A stretch of 21,821 bases of DNA from JARRLC01 sp050290865. Lineage in GTDB: Bacteria; Pseudomonadota; Alphaproteobacteria; Rhizobiales; Rhodomicrobiaceae. This document shows positions 1 to 8,150 of this stretch, in pieces. Positions within the stretch are counted from its first letter, which is position 1. Every line of letters begins with the position of its first letter. The translations under genes were made by a program, and so were the position numbers. The notes beneath the pieces were generated by a model. It searched no databases. It was not told the origin of the DNA and saw nothing but the letters and a program-made list of their open reading frames with translations. The stretch covers positions 1 through 21,821 of the forward strand of contig JBNKIW010000042.1 of the NCBI GenBank assembly GCA_050290865.1. Direction: 5' to 3'.

Positions 1-116
1 TGAAGCGGGGTGGCTGGCGTGTCCTGCGGCTCGCCGCTCGCGCGCTGATGGCCGCAATAACGCCAAGTCCAGGCCTTGAGGCGCTGAAAGCTCAAGCATC
101 CGCACTCCAGCGACAT
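1..116 (-). CDS. Partial hypothetical protein, N-terminal part only
   Basis: An open frame starts at an ATG at 114-116 and runs off the left edge of the window. The visible peptide begins MSLECGCLSFQRLKAW and is rich in Cys and Trp. A GAGGTGG sequence lies about nine bases upstream of the ATG and could serve as a ribosome binding site. By my count roughly 79% of its codons end in G or C, which fits coding DNA here better than the competing plus-strand frame (3-137, about 55%). It lies 85 bp downstream of apt on the same strand and could be cotranscribed with it. I do not recognise the family, and with only 38 residues visible the call is weak. Confidence 0.25.
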   Translation of the reverse strand, partial: MSLECGCLSFQRLKAWTWRYCGHQRASGEPQDTPATPL

Positions 117-201
117 ATCGCCGAACCACCTCGATGACGCCAGTACCAAAATGTCCGCTTGGTAAGTTAGCGCGAATGGGGCTGGCCCCCCTGCCCTCCC
201 C

Positions 202-747
202 TCAATGCCCATCGAAAGCGATCAGCGCGTGGGACGGTACGCCGAGCGCCTCCAGCTTCGCCGCGCCACCGAGTTCCGGCAGATCGATGACGAACGCCGC
301 CCCGACCGCAACGCCACCGACGCGCTGAACGAGCCGGACCGCCGCTTCGGCGGTGCCGCCCGTCGCGATGAGATCGTCCACGATCAGGATGCGCTCGCCC
401 GCGCGGATGGCGTCGTCGTGGATTTCAATCACATCGACACCGTATTCGAGCTGGTAGTCCTGCCCGACGACCTTGCCCGGCAGTTTACCTTTCTTCCGCA
501 ACGGGACGAAGCCGGTCCCCAGCCGGTCGGCGACCGCGCCGCCGAGGATGAAGCCACGCGCCTCGATCCCCACAACCGCCTCGATTCCCGCCGCGTGGAA
601 CGGCTCCGTCAGACGCTCGACACAGGACCGAAACCCACCGGCGTCCTTCAAAAGCGTCGTAACATCCCGGAACATAATCCCTTCTATCGGGTGATCGGGA
701 ATCGTTCTGACCAATGATTTCAGATCGAGTTCCACCCTCTGCGTCAT
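202..747 (-). CDS. apt: Adenine phosphoribosyltransferase
   Basis: This cytosolic purine-salvage enzyme converts adenine and PRPP into AMP and pyrophosphate. The 181-residue product has the usual family length. Its N-terminal part contains the typical run IPDHPIEGIMFRDVTTLL (residues 17-34). The PRPP-binding loop is at residues 120-133 (ILIVDDLIATGGTA, with the paired Asp residues and the ATGGT phosphate loop). The GIEARGFILGG segment at 60-70 is also characteristic of Apt. The open frame extends upstream to 957, but I chose the ATG at 745-747 because the family starts there and a perfect AGGAGG sits just upstream; the extra N-terminal residues match nothing. It is divergent from the outer-membrane protein gene at 997. 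The three 20-bp-spaced repeats at 794-839 lie in its upstream region and may be involved in its control. Confidence 0.95.
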   Translation of the reverse strand: MTQRVELDLKSLVRTIPDHPIEGIMFRDVTTLLKDAGGFRSCVERLTEPFHAAGIEAVVGIEARGFILGGAVADRLGTGFVPLRKKGKLPGKVVGQDYQLEYGVDVIEIHDDAIRAGERILIVDDLIATGGTAEAAVRLVQRVGGVAVGAAFVIDLPELGGAAKLEALGVPSHALIAFDGH

Positions 748-793
748 GACCAACCTCCTGTATTTCCCATAATCAACAAATACTTGCCCCAAT

Positions 794-839
794 TTCGCCC
801 AATTACGGGGGGATTCGCCCACTTTGAACCAAATTCGCC
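794..839. promoter_or_regulatory. Three TTCGCC direct repeats at exact 20-bp spacing
   Basis: TTCGCC occurs at 794-799, 814-819 and 834-839, so the starts are exactly 20 bp apart, about two helical turns. The flanks are partly conserved (ATTTCGCCCA, GATTCGCCCA, AATTCGCCTC). The array sits in the shared upstream region of apt (minus) and the outer-membrane protein gene (plus). Same-face spacing suggests cooperative binding by a regulator. No known operator was recognised. Confidence 0.4.
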
Positions 840-996
840 TCAAATGGTCACATATTGGGCCGTTAATTCTTGTTGACGTCGAACTCGGATCGAATTTGCA
901 GCCGAGCATGCGTCTCGGTGGTCCGGCATCAGAACCATGCGCGGAGCTTTGCCGCAAGGTTCTGGATGCGGGGATCGAAAGATGGGGGTTATATAG

Positions 997-1734
997 ATGT
1001 TGAAAACAGCTTCTGTTGCTACGCTTGCACTTGCGCTGTCGGTTTCCGGGGCGTGTGCGGACGGGTTGCTCTCGCTGAAGGACGCGCCACCGACCTTCGG
1101 TTGGGGCGGCATGTATCTGGGTGGCACTCTCGGATATGGCTGGGGCAGCTCAACGCACTACTGGAATAACTGCAATAAGAATGACACTTGCGCGCCGGGC
1201 AGTACCGATGGCGATCATCCGGCAACAAGCAACGATCCGAGTGGTGCTCTTCTCGGCGTCACGCTCGGCTACAATATGCCTATCAGCGACAGATGGATAG
1301 GCGGTATTGAAGGCGATCTGAGCATGGCCGATATCACCGGCACTGACAATTTGTACTGGGGAGACGGCCACCGGTGGTACACTGGCATAGGCGGCCTCTT
1401 CACCTTGCGGGGCCGCGCAGGCTATGAATTCGGCTCGAACCTGATTTACGCTACGGCTGGTGTCGCAGCCGTAGATTCTGAGGAATATAATATCGGCGAT
1501 CAAACAGGTCAAAATGACCAAGGGGCCAGCAATACCGGTTGGCACTGGGGATATGTGGTCGGCTTTGGTGTTGAACGCGCGTTCTCGGATCGCTTGTCTG
1601 GCAAGATCGAGTATCTGCATGTCGGTCTGTCTGACACCGACGGTCATGGCATCAAAAACAATGGCCATTCCGTCTACAAATATGAAAACGATCTCGACGT
1701 CATCCGTCTGGGCGTGAACTACAAGGTCAACTAA
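997..1734 (+). CDS. Outer-membrane beta-barrel protein (Omp25/Omp31-like)
   Basis: The 245-residue product begins with a signal peptide (residues 1-21, probable cleavage ACA|D) and belongs to the small outer-membrane beta-barrel superfamily common in Rhizobiales. The mature N-terminus has the family signature WGGMYLGGTLGYGWG, equivalent to the W-x-G-F/M-Y-x-G-x-x-x-G-Y-G-W pattern of Omp25/Omp31. Alternating hydrophobic, aromatic and Gly-rich strands follow. The protein ends in VIRLGVNYKVN, close to the usual VRLGLNYKF barrel end that the BAM complex recognises, although the last residue here is Asn rather than Phe. A GGGGG tract eight bases before the ATG can act as ribosome binding site. 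A strong terminator follows at 1826-1860, so the gene is probably monocistronic. The specific ligand or role cannot be told from sequence. Confidence 0.85.
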   Translation: MLKTASVATLALALSVSGACADGLLSLKDAPPTFGWGGMYLGGTLGYGWGSSTHYWNNCNKNDTCAPGSTDGDHPATSNDPSGALLGVTLGYNMPISDRWIGGIEGDLSMADITGTDNLYWGDGHRWYTGIGGLFTLRGRAGYEFGSNLIYATAGVAAVDSEEYNIGDQTGQNDQGASNTGWHWGYVVGFGVERAFSDRLSGKIEYLHVGLSDTDGHGIKNNGHSVYKYENDLDVIRLGVNYKVN

Positions 1735-1825
1735 AGCGCACACCGCGTTTTGGAGACAGAAAGCCCGTTCCGGATGGCCATAGGGTCTGTCCGGAACAAC
1801 GTTTAGCGCATGATGCACGTGACAC

Positions 1826-1860
1826 GCGGCCGGGAATCCCCTTTCCCCGCCGCTTTTTTT
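1826..1860 (+). terminator. Rho-independent terminator after the outer-membrane protein gene
   Basis: GCGGC at 1826-1830 pairs with GCCGC at 1849-1853. Inside this, after one C:C mismatch, GGGAA pairs with TTCCC. The stem is followed by seven T residues (1854-1860). It lies about 90 bp after the stop codon of the barrel gene. Confidence 0.8.
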
Positions 1861-1910
1861 GTGTTGCTCGCACCACCATCCCGCCCCCTATGGCAGGAAT
1901 GCATCGGCAA

Positions 1911-1931
1911 TTATCCTTAAGTAGCGGATAA
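1911..1931. promoter_or_regulatory. Inverted repeat upstream of the tyrosine phosphatase gene
   Basis: TTATCC (1911-1916) and GGATAA (1926-1931) form a 6-bp inverted repeat with a 9-bp spacer, about 48 bp upstream of the phosphatase start. It could be an operator, but 6-bp arms are weak evidence. GGATAA also occurs within the repeated motif upstream of the sigma factor gene. Confidence 0.2.
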
Positions 1932-1978
1932 GCGGCCGTCACATTGCGGGCCAATGCTCTCTGTGTCATCATTTCACA

Positions 1979-2515
1979 ATGAAACATGACCCCGAAAAAC
2001 CGGTAACACGCATCCTGTTCGTATGCCTCGGAAATATCTGCCGCTCGCCGATGGCCGAGGGCAGCTTCCGGCACATCGCCCGGCAGAACGGCGCGCTCGA
2101 TCGCTTCATCATCGACTCGGCGGGGCTCGGAAGCTGGCATGTCGGGCATCCGCCGGATGAGCGTGCGCAGCAGGCGATGGAAGACCGCGGGATCGAGATT
2201 TCGGAGCTTCGCGCGCGTCAGGTGGAGCCGGCCGACTTCGAAAAGTTCGACTTCATCCTGGCGATGGACCGCTCCAACCGCCAGGGCCTCATGAAGCTGG
2301 CACCCAAGGATCAGCAGCACAAGATCCATCTGTTCCTGGAATACGCGCCGCATCTGGGCGTCCGCGAAGTCCCCGATCCCTATTTCGGAGGCGCGGAGGG
2401 CTTCGACTATGTCTGCCAGCTCGTCGATACGGCCTGCCGCGGCCTGCTGCAGAGCATGACGCCGAAGCCTCAGGCGGCGCCCACCTCGCGGCCGTTTGTT
2501 CCGCTTAACGGATAG
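1979..2515 (+). CDS. Low-molecular-weight protein-tyrosine phosphatase
   Basis: This cytosolic phosphatase removes phosphate from phosphotyrosine in target proteins by a cysteinyl-phosphate mechanism. The 178-residue product carries the N-terminal P-loop VCLGNICRS, with nucleophile Cys16 and phosphate-binding Arg22 in the C-x5-R arrangement. The general-acid Asp is in the VPDPYFGG motif (Asp133). The DSAGLGSWHVG and ILAMDRSNR segments are also typical. In bacteria this family can act on tyrosine kinases for polysaccharide export, but no such kinase is nearby, so the substrate is unknown. The last ~15 codons, after the conserved fold, are a Pro/Ala-rich tail that overlaps the 3' end of thpR on the other strand by 46 bp. 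Confidence 0.93.
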   Translation: MKHDPEKPVTRILFVCLGNICRSPMAEGSFRHIARQNGALDRFIIDSAGLGSWHVGHPPDERAQQAMEDRGIEISELRARQVEPADFEKFDFILAMDRSNRQGLMKLAPKDQQHKIHLFLEYAPHLGVREVPDPYFGGAEGFDYVCQLVDTACRGLLQSMTPKPQAAPTSRPFVPLNG

Positions 2516-3033
2516 GCCGCCTCGACGACGTAGGGCCCGCCGCCGTGATTGGCGCGCGACGAGTAGAGGACGAAACGGCTGACGAGCCACGGCTCCGTCA
2601 TGAAGCCCCCGTAATACGACAGATATTCCGCGACCGCCTGCGGACGCGCGTCGCGTAGCCGGGCGAGTGTCATATGCGGCGTGTAATTGCGCGTCTCGGG
2701 CGGCAGACCGGCGAGCCGCGCCGCACGCTCATGAGCCTTCTGCAACCTGAGCAGCGGCTCGGACACGCTCAAGGCCGCCCACACCTCGCGCGGCCGGTTG
2801 CCGCCGAAGCTGCCCAGCCCATTGAAAGCCAGCTCGAAAGCATCGAACCGGATCTCGGACAGCGCCGCCGCAAACGACCCTGCGGCAACATCGTCGATAT
2901 CGCCCGCAAAGCGCAGCGTAATGTGGTAATTCTCCGGATCGACCCAGCGCGCGCCCGTCAGTTTTCCGCGGAGCATGGAGAGACGGGTGACCAACTCGGT
3001 AGGGATTTCGAGGGCGGTGAACAGTCTCGGCAT
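2470..3033 (-). CDS. thpR: RNA 2',3'-cyclic phosphodiesterase (2'-5' RNA ligase family)
   Basis: Members of the 2H phosphoesterase family open 2',3'-cyclic phosphate ends of RNA and can join tRNA halves by a 2'-5' linkage. Both catalytic H-x-T motifs are present in this 187-residue protein: HITL at residues 37-40 and HMTL at 120-123, spaced as in ThpR. The N-terminus MPRLFTALEIP is the normal family start. The frame extends six codons upstream to 3051, but the ATG at 3031-3033 has a GGAGG seven bases upstream and gives the canonical length. Its 3' end overlaps the convergent tyrosine phosphatase gene by 46 bp, leaving no room for an intergenic terminator. The physiological RNA substrate of the family is not settled. 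Confidence 0.92.
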   Translation of the reverse strand: MPRLFTALEIPTELVTRLSMLRGKLTGARWVDPENYHITLRFAGDIDDVAAGSFAAALSEIRFDAFELAFNGLGSFGGNRPREVWAALSVSEPLLRLQKAHERAARLAGLPPETRNYTPHMTLARLRDARPQAVAEYLSYYGGFMTEPWLVSRFVLYSSRANHGGGPYVVEAAYPLSGTNGREVGAA

Positions 3034-3278
3034 GACGCGCCTCCGGAACATTTTGGTGCAAGACTATGGTTGGCAGAGATGAAAATCGGATGACTGTGCT
3101 CGCGGCGTTAATAACCTCCTCATCAAGTTTAACATAAGTGACATGAAGGGGCAGGCTCCGCAACAGCATCTCCGCCGGCGTTATATTGCAGCACATTGAC
3201 GCAGCGATACCCCGGCATCCCTCGCACAGCGGCGTGGAATGCCGGGAATGCCAGGGACCACCTCGGAAACGATCAAGC

Positions 3279-3719
3279 ATGGATGAAGCACCGTTCTGGA
3301 AACGCAAGCGCCTCGACGAAATGACGCAGGCCGAATGGGAGTCGCTTTGCGACGGCTGCGGGCGCTGCTGCCTCGTCAAACTGGAAGACGACGACACGGG
3401 CGAGATCATCCACACACGCGTGGCCTGCCTGCTCCTGAATATCCGCACCTGCCGCTGCACCGATTACGCAGATCGCCGCGAACGGGTGCCGGACTGTGTG
3501 CAGCTTACCCCCGAAGGCGCGGCCACGCTGTCCTGGCTGCCGGAAACCTGCGCCTACCGCCTGCTCGCGGCGGGCGAGGATCTGGACTGGTGGCATCCTC
3601 TGGTGGCTGGCGACGCGAATGCCGTACACGAAGCAGGCGTCTCCATCCGCCGCTACGCCATAAGCGAGAGGCGCGTGAAGGACGGGAAATACGAACGTTT
3701 CCTCCTCAAATGGAAATAA
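3279..3719 (+). CDS. YcgN family (UPF0260) cysteine-cluster protein
   Basis: The 146-residue product matches the YcgN/UPF0260 family, small soluble proteins with a conserved cysteine cluster presumed to bind metal; their molecular function is not known. Diagnostic segments are FWKRKRLDEMTQAEWESLC, CDGCGRCCLVKLED (Cys24, 27, 30, 31), TCRCTDYADRRERVPDCVQL (Cys58, 60, 73), CAYRLLAAGEDL (Cys91) and WWHPLVAGD. The frame is open from 3186, but the family begins at the Met at 3279; the extra upstream residues look non-homologous and only a weak GGAA lies before the chosen start. It is transcribed away from thpR and stands alone. The next gene, a small Cys-rich secreted protein, is on the opposite strand. 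Confidence 0.9.
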   Translation: MDEAPFWKRKRLDEMTQAEWESLCDGCGRCCLVKLEDDDTGEIIHTRVACLLLNIRTCRCTDYADRRERVPDCVQLTPEGAATLSWLPETCAYRLLAAGEDLDWWHPLVAGDANAVHEAGVSIRRYAISERRVKDGKYERFLLKWK

Positions 3720-3738
3720 GGCAGGACGCGCGGAGCGG

Positions 3739-3978
3739 TCAGCGCCGCTTGCACCGCGCTTTGACGCAGCAACCGCGGCTGCGTCGCACGCAGACGAGCC
3801 GCGTACCGGGTTTGCATTTGGCGACGAAGACCGGCCGGCAGTGCCGGATGGCGGGCTTTGCGATATCCGGCACGGCCTGCGCGGGCGAGAGGACGAAGGG
3901 CGCGCATGCGATGGCGGCCGCGAATTGCTCCAGGATCGCAAACCGGCGCGATGTCCGGCAATTTCGTGCAGCCTGCAT
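3739..3978 (-). CDS. Small secreted Cys-rich basic protein
   Basis: This 79-residue frame has features of a real exported peptide. A basic N-terminus (residues 1-12) and a hydrophobic stretch end in SPAQA|V (cleavage near residue 35). The predicted mature chain of about 44 residues is strongly basic and carries six cysteines (47, 55, 63, 70, 71, 76), including a CC pair, enough for three disulfides. The family was not recognised. The region between YcgN and the acetoacetyl-CoA synthetase has no other plausible gene, and the signal peptide is unlikely to be a frame shadow. The ribosome binding site is weak (TAGGGG), so the exact start is uncertain. It could be a periplasmic or secreted Cys-rich peptide; activity cannot be inferred. 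Confidence 0.45.
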   Translation of the reverse strand: MQAARNCRTSRRFAILEQFAAAIACAPFVLSPAQAVPDIAKPAIRHCRPVFVAKCKPGTRLVCVRRSRGCCVKARCKRR

Positions 3979-4085
3979 TCCGTGACCCCTAACCCCAAAA
4001 TAGCCCGCCTCGGACCGTATCGTATTGGTCGTGGCTGCGGGGGAAATGGTTCACGGGCGATCTCGCGGAGCCTCACCGCTGCGAG

Positions 4086-6047
4086 CTACCGCTGCAGTTC
4101 CGGGATGCTGCGGTAGAAATCGAGCGCCTCCGGGTTGGCCAGAGCCTCGGTGTTCCCGACTTCGCGGCCATGGACGAGATCACGCACAGCGATTTCGGTG
4201 ATCTTGCCCGATTTCGTCCGTGGAATATCCGGCACCTGCACGACTTTCGCGGGAACATGGCGCGGTGTGGCTCCGGCGCGGATCTGCGCTTTGATCCTGG
4301 CTGTCAGCGCCTCGTCCAGCGCCAGCCCCTCGCGCAGTACCACGAACAGGACCACGCGCACATCGCCGTCCCAGTCCTGGCCAATGGCGATCGCCTCGCG
4401 CACCTCGTCGAGCTGTTCGACCTGACGGTAGATCTCAGCCGTGCCGATGCGCACGCCGCCCGGATTGAGCGTCGCATCCGACCGGCCGTGAATGACGAAG
4501 CCGCCATGTTCGGTGCGTTCGGCGAAATCGCCGTGATGCCAGACATTGTCGAAACGGGCGAAATAGGCGTCATGATATCTGCGCCCGCCTTCGTCCTTCC
4601 AAAAGCCCAGGGGCATGGCCGGGAAGGGGCGCGTGCAGACCAGTTCGCCCTTGCCGGAGGCGAGGGGCGTACCATCCGCCGCGAAAACGTCCACCGCCAT
4701 CCCCAGCCCCGCCCCCTGTATCTCACCCGGCCACACCGGACGAAGCGGATCGCCCAGCACGAAGCACGAGCAGATATCCGTCCCACCCGATATCGAGGCG
4801 AGGTGAATATCGGGCTTGATGGCGTCATACACGTAGTCGAAGCCCTCGGCCACCAGCGGCGACCCCGTCGAGGCCAGCATGCGCAGGCTGGCAAGCTTGT
4901 GCGTGTCGCGCGGACGCAGTCCCGCCTTGCGCAGCGCGTCGATGAATTTCGCGGAGGTACCAAAATGGGTCATGCCCTCGGCGTCGGCGTAGTCGAAGAG
5001 GATGTTGCCGCCCGGATGGAACGGCGATCCCTCGTAAAGGAGCAGTGTCGCGCCGCTCCCCAGCCCGGAGACGAGCCAGTTCCACATCATCCAGCTCAGC
5101 GTGGTGAAATAGAACAGCCTGTCGCCGGGCTTGATATCACAGTGAAGCTGGTGCTCTTTCAAATGCTGGAGCAGGACTCCGCCCGCCGAATGGACGATGC
5201 ATTTCGGCGCCCCCGTCGTGCCTGACGAAAACAGGATGTAGAGCGGATGGCCGAAGGGAAGGCGCTCATATTGGATCGGCTGCGGCGCGTAAGGCGCGAG
5301 CGCATCGGCAAGCGTAACGGCGTTGCCCCCGGGGATGGCAGCGGGCGTTTCGCTGCCGGGATAGGGCACGACCAGCGTCAGCACGGCGCTCGGCAGCCCG
5401 GTGGCGATCTCGCCCACCTTCTCCGTGATACCGATCGTCTTGCCGTTGTAGATGTAGCTGTCGCAGGCGATGAAGATCTTCGGCTCGATCTGGCCGAAGC
5501 GGTCCAGCGCGCCCTGCACGCCGAAATCGGGCGAGCACGATGACCAGACCGCGCCCAGCGACGCCGCCGCCAGCATTGCCGCGATCGCCTCTGGTACATT
5601 GGGCAACATCGCGGCCACCCGGTCCCCCGGCTTCAGTCCCTGCGCCCTGAAGACCTGTTGAAGGCGTGAAACCAGTGCGGAAAGCTCGTCCCGGCTCATC
5701 CGGCGCTTGACCTCGTCCTCGCCCCGGAAGACTATGGCGTCGCCTGCCGGGCAGCGCGCCATGAGCGACTCAGCACAATTGAGGCGCGCATTCGGGAAGA
5801 ATTTCGCGCCGGGCATTTTGTCGCCGTCGAGAAGATAGGGAGCGTTCCCCTTGTCGCCCTCGACGCCGCAGAAGTCCCAGACGGCAGGCCAAAAAACCTC
5901 GGGCACCCGAACCGAGAGCGCATGAAGGTCTCGCGTATCACTAACATATGCGCCATAATGGCGGGCAAGGAAGGTCATGAAACGGGTGAGGTTGCTCTCC
6001 GCGACGCGATCTTCGCTCGGACGCCATAACGGCTTCGCATTCGTCAT
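4086..6047 (-). CDS. Acetoacetyl-CoA synthetase (acetoacetate-CoA ligase)
   Basis: This cytosolic member of the ANL adenylate-forming family activates acetoacetate to acetoacetyl-CoA with ATP and CoA, feeding ketone bodies or polyhydroxybutyrate breakdown products into central metabolism. The 653-residue length fits. The N-terminal W-x-P start and the LHALSVRVPEVFWPAVWDF segment (41-59) distinguish AACS from ordinary acetyl-CoA synthetase. The ATP loop is at 272-283 (LFSSGTTGAPKC). GGTDICSCF is the AACS version of the A5 region, HGRSDATLNPGGVRIGTAEIY is the hinge region, and the catalytic Lys is in TKSGKITE (Lys615). GGAGG lies eight bases before the ATG. It is divergent from the AsmA gene, with 122 bp between the two starts. 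No polyhydroxybutyrate gene is in the window. Confidence 0.95.
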   Translation of the reverse strand: MTNAKPLWRPSEDRVAESNLTRFMTFLARHYGAYVSDTRDLHALSVRVPEVFWPAVWDFCGVEGDKGNAPYLLDGDKMPGAKFFPNARLNCAESLMARCPAGDAIVFRGEDEVKRRMSRDELSALVSRLQQVFRAQGLKPGDRVAAMLPNVPEAIAAMLAAASLGAVWSSCSPDFGVQGALDRFGQIEPKIFIACDSYIYNGKTIGITEKVGEIATGLPSAVLTLVVPYPGSETPAAIPGGNAVTLADALAPYAPQPIQYERLPFGHPLYILFSSGTTGAPKCIVHSAGGVLLQHLKEHQLHCDIKPGDRLFYFTTLSWMMWNWLVSGLGSGATLLLYEGSPFHPGGNILFDYADAEGMTHFGTSAKFIDALRKAGLRPRDTHKLASLRMLASTGSPLVAEGFDYVYDAIKPDIHLASISGGTDICSCFVLGDPLRPVWPGEIQGAGLGMAVDVFAADGTPLASGKGELVCTRPFPAMPLGFWKDEGGRRYHDAYFARFDNVWHHGDFAERTEHGGFVIHGRSDATLNPGGVRIGTAEIYRQVEQLDEVREAIAIGQDWDGDVRVVLFVVLREGLALDEALTARIKAQIRAGATPRHVPAKVVQVPDIPRTKSGKITEIAVRDLVHGREVGNTEALANPEALDFYRSIPELQR

Positions 6048-6169
6048 AAAGGATGCCTCCCTGGTGTTGGCGTGCTAATGCCATTATCAGTGTTTTCCCG
6101 GACTGGCGACGGCTGAGATGGTCACAGACCTCCAAATCTGGTTCAAATTCAAGTGGTGATTGACCGCGT

Positions 6170-7993
6170 ATGAGACGGCGAGCCTCGTTTTCTGTCTATA
6201 TCGTAGCCTTCATCGGCCTTATTTTGCCGCCGGTTACGTTCGTCGCACTTCTGCCGTCCATCGTTAACACCGCGCCGGTACGGGATCGGCTCGTTGAGGA
6301 GCTGAAGGAGTGGAGCGGCGGCGAGGTCCGCATTGCGGGCACCGTGTCGATCGACAGCTTTTTCTCGATATCCGTCGAAGTGCAGGACGTAGAAATCCGG
6401 AAATTGAAAACCCTGCCGCGAATAAATGGTATTCAGGCGGGGAAGATCGTGGCCCGTATATCTTCACTCGATTTTCTGTTCGGCAATGTGGATCTCGACA
6501 AGATCAAGATTTACGACGCCGTGGTTCAGGTCGAGGCAAACGACATCCGCGCGGCCGTGGCATCGCTCGTGGCGATGTTGTCAGGAGCGCGTGAAAATCC
6601 CTTCGTAACCTTCGGCGTCGAGAATACCGTCATCGCTGTCCGCGACGGCCCGGGCAAGCCCTTCCAGTCGCTGGAAGTCGACGGCGCCTGGGTCTCGCTG
6701 GACCGGAGCGCCGGCCAGATCGAGGCCAGGGGCAGTGCGCGCTGGGAGGATGAAGCGGTAAAATTCTCCGCACGCCAGCACCTTGCCACCGCGGGCGTGG
6801 GCGTGCGGCGGCCACTGGAATTACAGGTCGAAAGCAGCGTTCTAAGCGGCAAGTTCGAGGGCGAGACGACCCTTGCCGGAGCCTGGGAAGCCGTGGGCTC
6901 GTTGAGCGCGCGGACACCGGACGTGGCGCGTCTGGCGGCGTGGCTCGGCTTTTCCAATACCGGTCTGATTCATACCGCTCTCGACGTCAGCGGCGAGTTC
7001 GATCTGAAGCACGGGCAACTTGACCTGCGCTCCGCCGTATTCGACGTCGGGGGGCAGAGGGCATCGGGCAACCTGACCATCACCCCCGGCACCACCGTCC
7101 CGCATGTCGAAGGCTCCCTCGCATTCGCAGCCATCGACCTCGATACGTTGAGCGGCGCCCCGCTATCCGGTACCGGCGCCGCTCTCCTCGCCAGCCGCGC
7201 CGACACCGATCTGCGCATCTCCGCCGACAGCCTGATCTGGCGGGCCGCGAAAACCGGCGCAGCGGCATTCACGCTGACTTCCAAGGCGGGTGTGCTCTCT
7301 GCCGAGATCGCAGAACTGGTCTTCCTGGATGGCTCGGTGCGCGGCCATGCCGAGCTGCGCGCGGGCAGGGACTCCGTCCGCGCGAGCGCCCGCCTCAGCG
7401 CCGAAAATGTAGACGCTGCCGCATTGCTCGCCCTGGCAGGACATCGGGACTGGTTGGCGGGCCGCGCCAATGCGAGCGTCGAGGCCGAAGTGGAATGGGA
7501 TGAGGAGGGGCGCCTCCTGGACAGCGCCACGGCACGCGCGCGCGTCGCTTTTCCGGAGGGCGGGCAGATCCGTCTCGACATTCCGCAACTGGCGGACCCG
7601 GCAACCGCTGCCGCGATCAACGGCTGGGATGGCGTGGACTTCTCCAGCACCAGCTTTGACGATCTGCATTTCGAGGTGGCGCTGGAAAGACGCCTGGTTC
7701 GTTTCGAGAACATCGAATTGTCAAACACCGACAACACCATCAAGGGCATCGGGCAGATCGATCTTACGGGACGCGCGCTCGACATGCGCTTCACGCTCGC
7801 CCCCCCCCCTCAGGACACGGATACCGCGGCGCTCCCGGGCACGCGCAGCACAACCACGCCGCAGCACACAAGCATTCTCATTCAGGGATCCTGGAACCGC
7901 CCCGTCATCCGGCGCAGACTGTCCGCCAGCCAAGGGACCAGAACGAAGAGCAAATCCGCAGCAGCACTTGAGGTTACGTTCCCCCGGCGCTAA
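6170..7993 (+). CDS. AsmA family protein
   Basis: AsmA-like proteins are large inner-membrane-anchored periplasmic proteins of the bridge-like lipid-transfer group, linked to outer-membrane lipid homeostasis. The 607-residue product has one N-terminal transmembrane anchor (about residues 8-32). The AsmA signature follows: the VRDRLVEELKEWSGGEVRIAG region (37-57), then the SVEVQDVEI and KIVARISSLDFLFGNVDLDKIKIYD segments with the repeated beta-strand pattern. The C-terminal part IKGIGQIDLTGRALDMRFTL and the final ILIQGSWNRPVIRRRL are also typical, so the present frame is intact to its end. A run of ten C residues (7800-7809) encodes Ala-Pro-Pro-Pro just before that last block and is a possible slippage site. 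No strong ribosome binding site was seen. The solute-binding protein gene starts 157 bp downstream. Confidence 0.88.
   Translation: MRRRASFSVYIVAFIGLILPPVTFVALLPSIVNTAPVRDRLVEELKEWSGGEVRIAGTVSIDSFFSISVEVQDVEIRKLKTLPRINGIQAGKIVARISSLDFLFGNVDLDKIKIYDAVVQVEANDIRAAVASLVAMLSGARENPFVTFGVENTVIAVRDGPGKPFQSLEVDGAWVSLDRSAGQIEARGSARWEDEAVKFSARQHLATAGVGVRRPLELQVESSVLSGKFEGETTLAGAWEAVGSLSARTPDVARLAAWLGFSNTGLIHTALDVSGEFDLKHGQLDLRSAVFDVGGQRASGNLTITPGTTVPHVEGSLAFAAIDLDTLSGAPLSGTGAALLASRADTDLRISADSLIWRAAKTGAAAFTLTSKAGVLSAEIAELVFLDGSVRGHAELRAGRDSVRASARLSAENVDAAALLALAGHRDWLAGRANASVEAEVEWDEEGRLLDSATARARVAFPEGGQIRLDIPQLADPATAAAINGWDGVDFSSTSFDDLHFEVALERRLVRFENIELSNTDNTIKGIGQIDLTGRALDMRFTLAPPPQDTDTAALPGTRSTTTPQHTSILIQGSWNRPVIRRRLSASQGTRTKSKSAAALEVTFPRR
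7800..7809. repeat. Homopolymeric C10 tract inside the AsmA gene
   Basis: Ten consecutive C residues lie in the 3' third of the AsmA gene, read as GCC CCC CCC CCT. Loss of one C would shift reading into the frame that stays open through the next gene to 9578. Such tracts are classic slipped-strand sites but are also prone to sequencing error. Confidence 0.9.
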
Positions 7994-8150
7994 GACGTTC
8001 CGGTGGAATTGCCGCATGCGGTTCCGCGGCAGGGCTGAGAGTTCGGACGAATCCGCGCCATTCAGCGAAGCGTCATCTCTCCCGGAGTGGAAGCAGGGGC
8101 AGGACGCCGCGTATGTCGATCACAGGGGGACGGCCCCCGAGGAGCTGAAG

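Noticed and set aside
3..137. Plus-strand open frame ending at 137, possibly the tail of a gene entering from the left
   Set aside because: Only about 55% of its codons end in G/C, against about 79% for the opposite-strand frame that also has a ribosome binding site. No family resemblance; kept only as an alternative.
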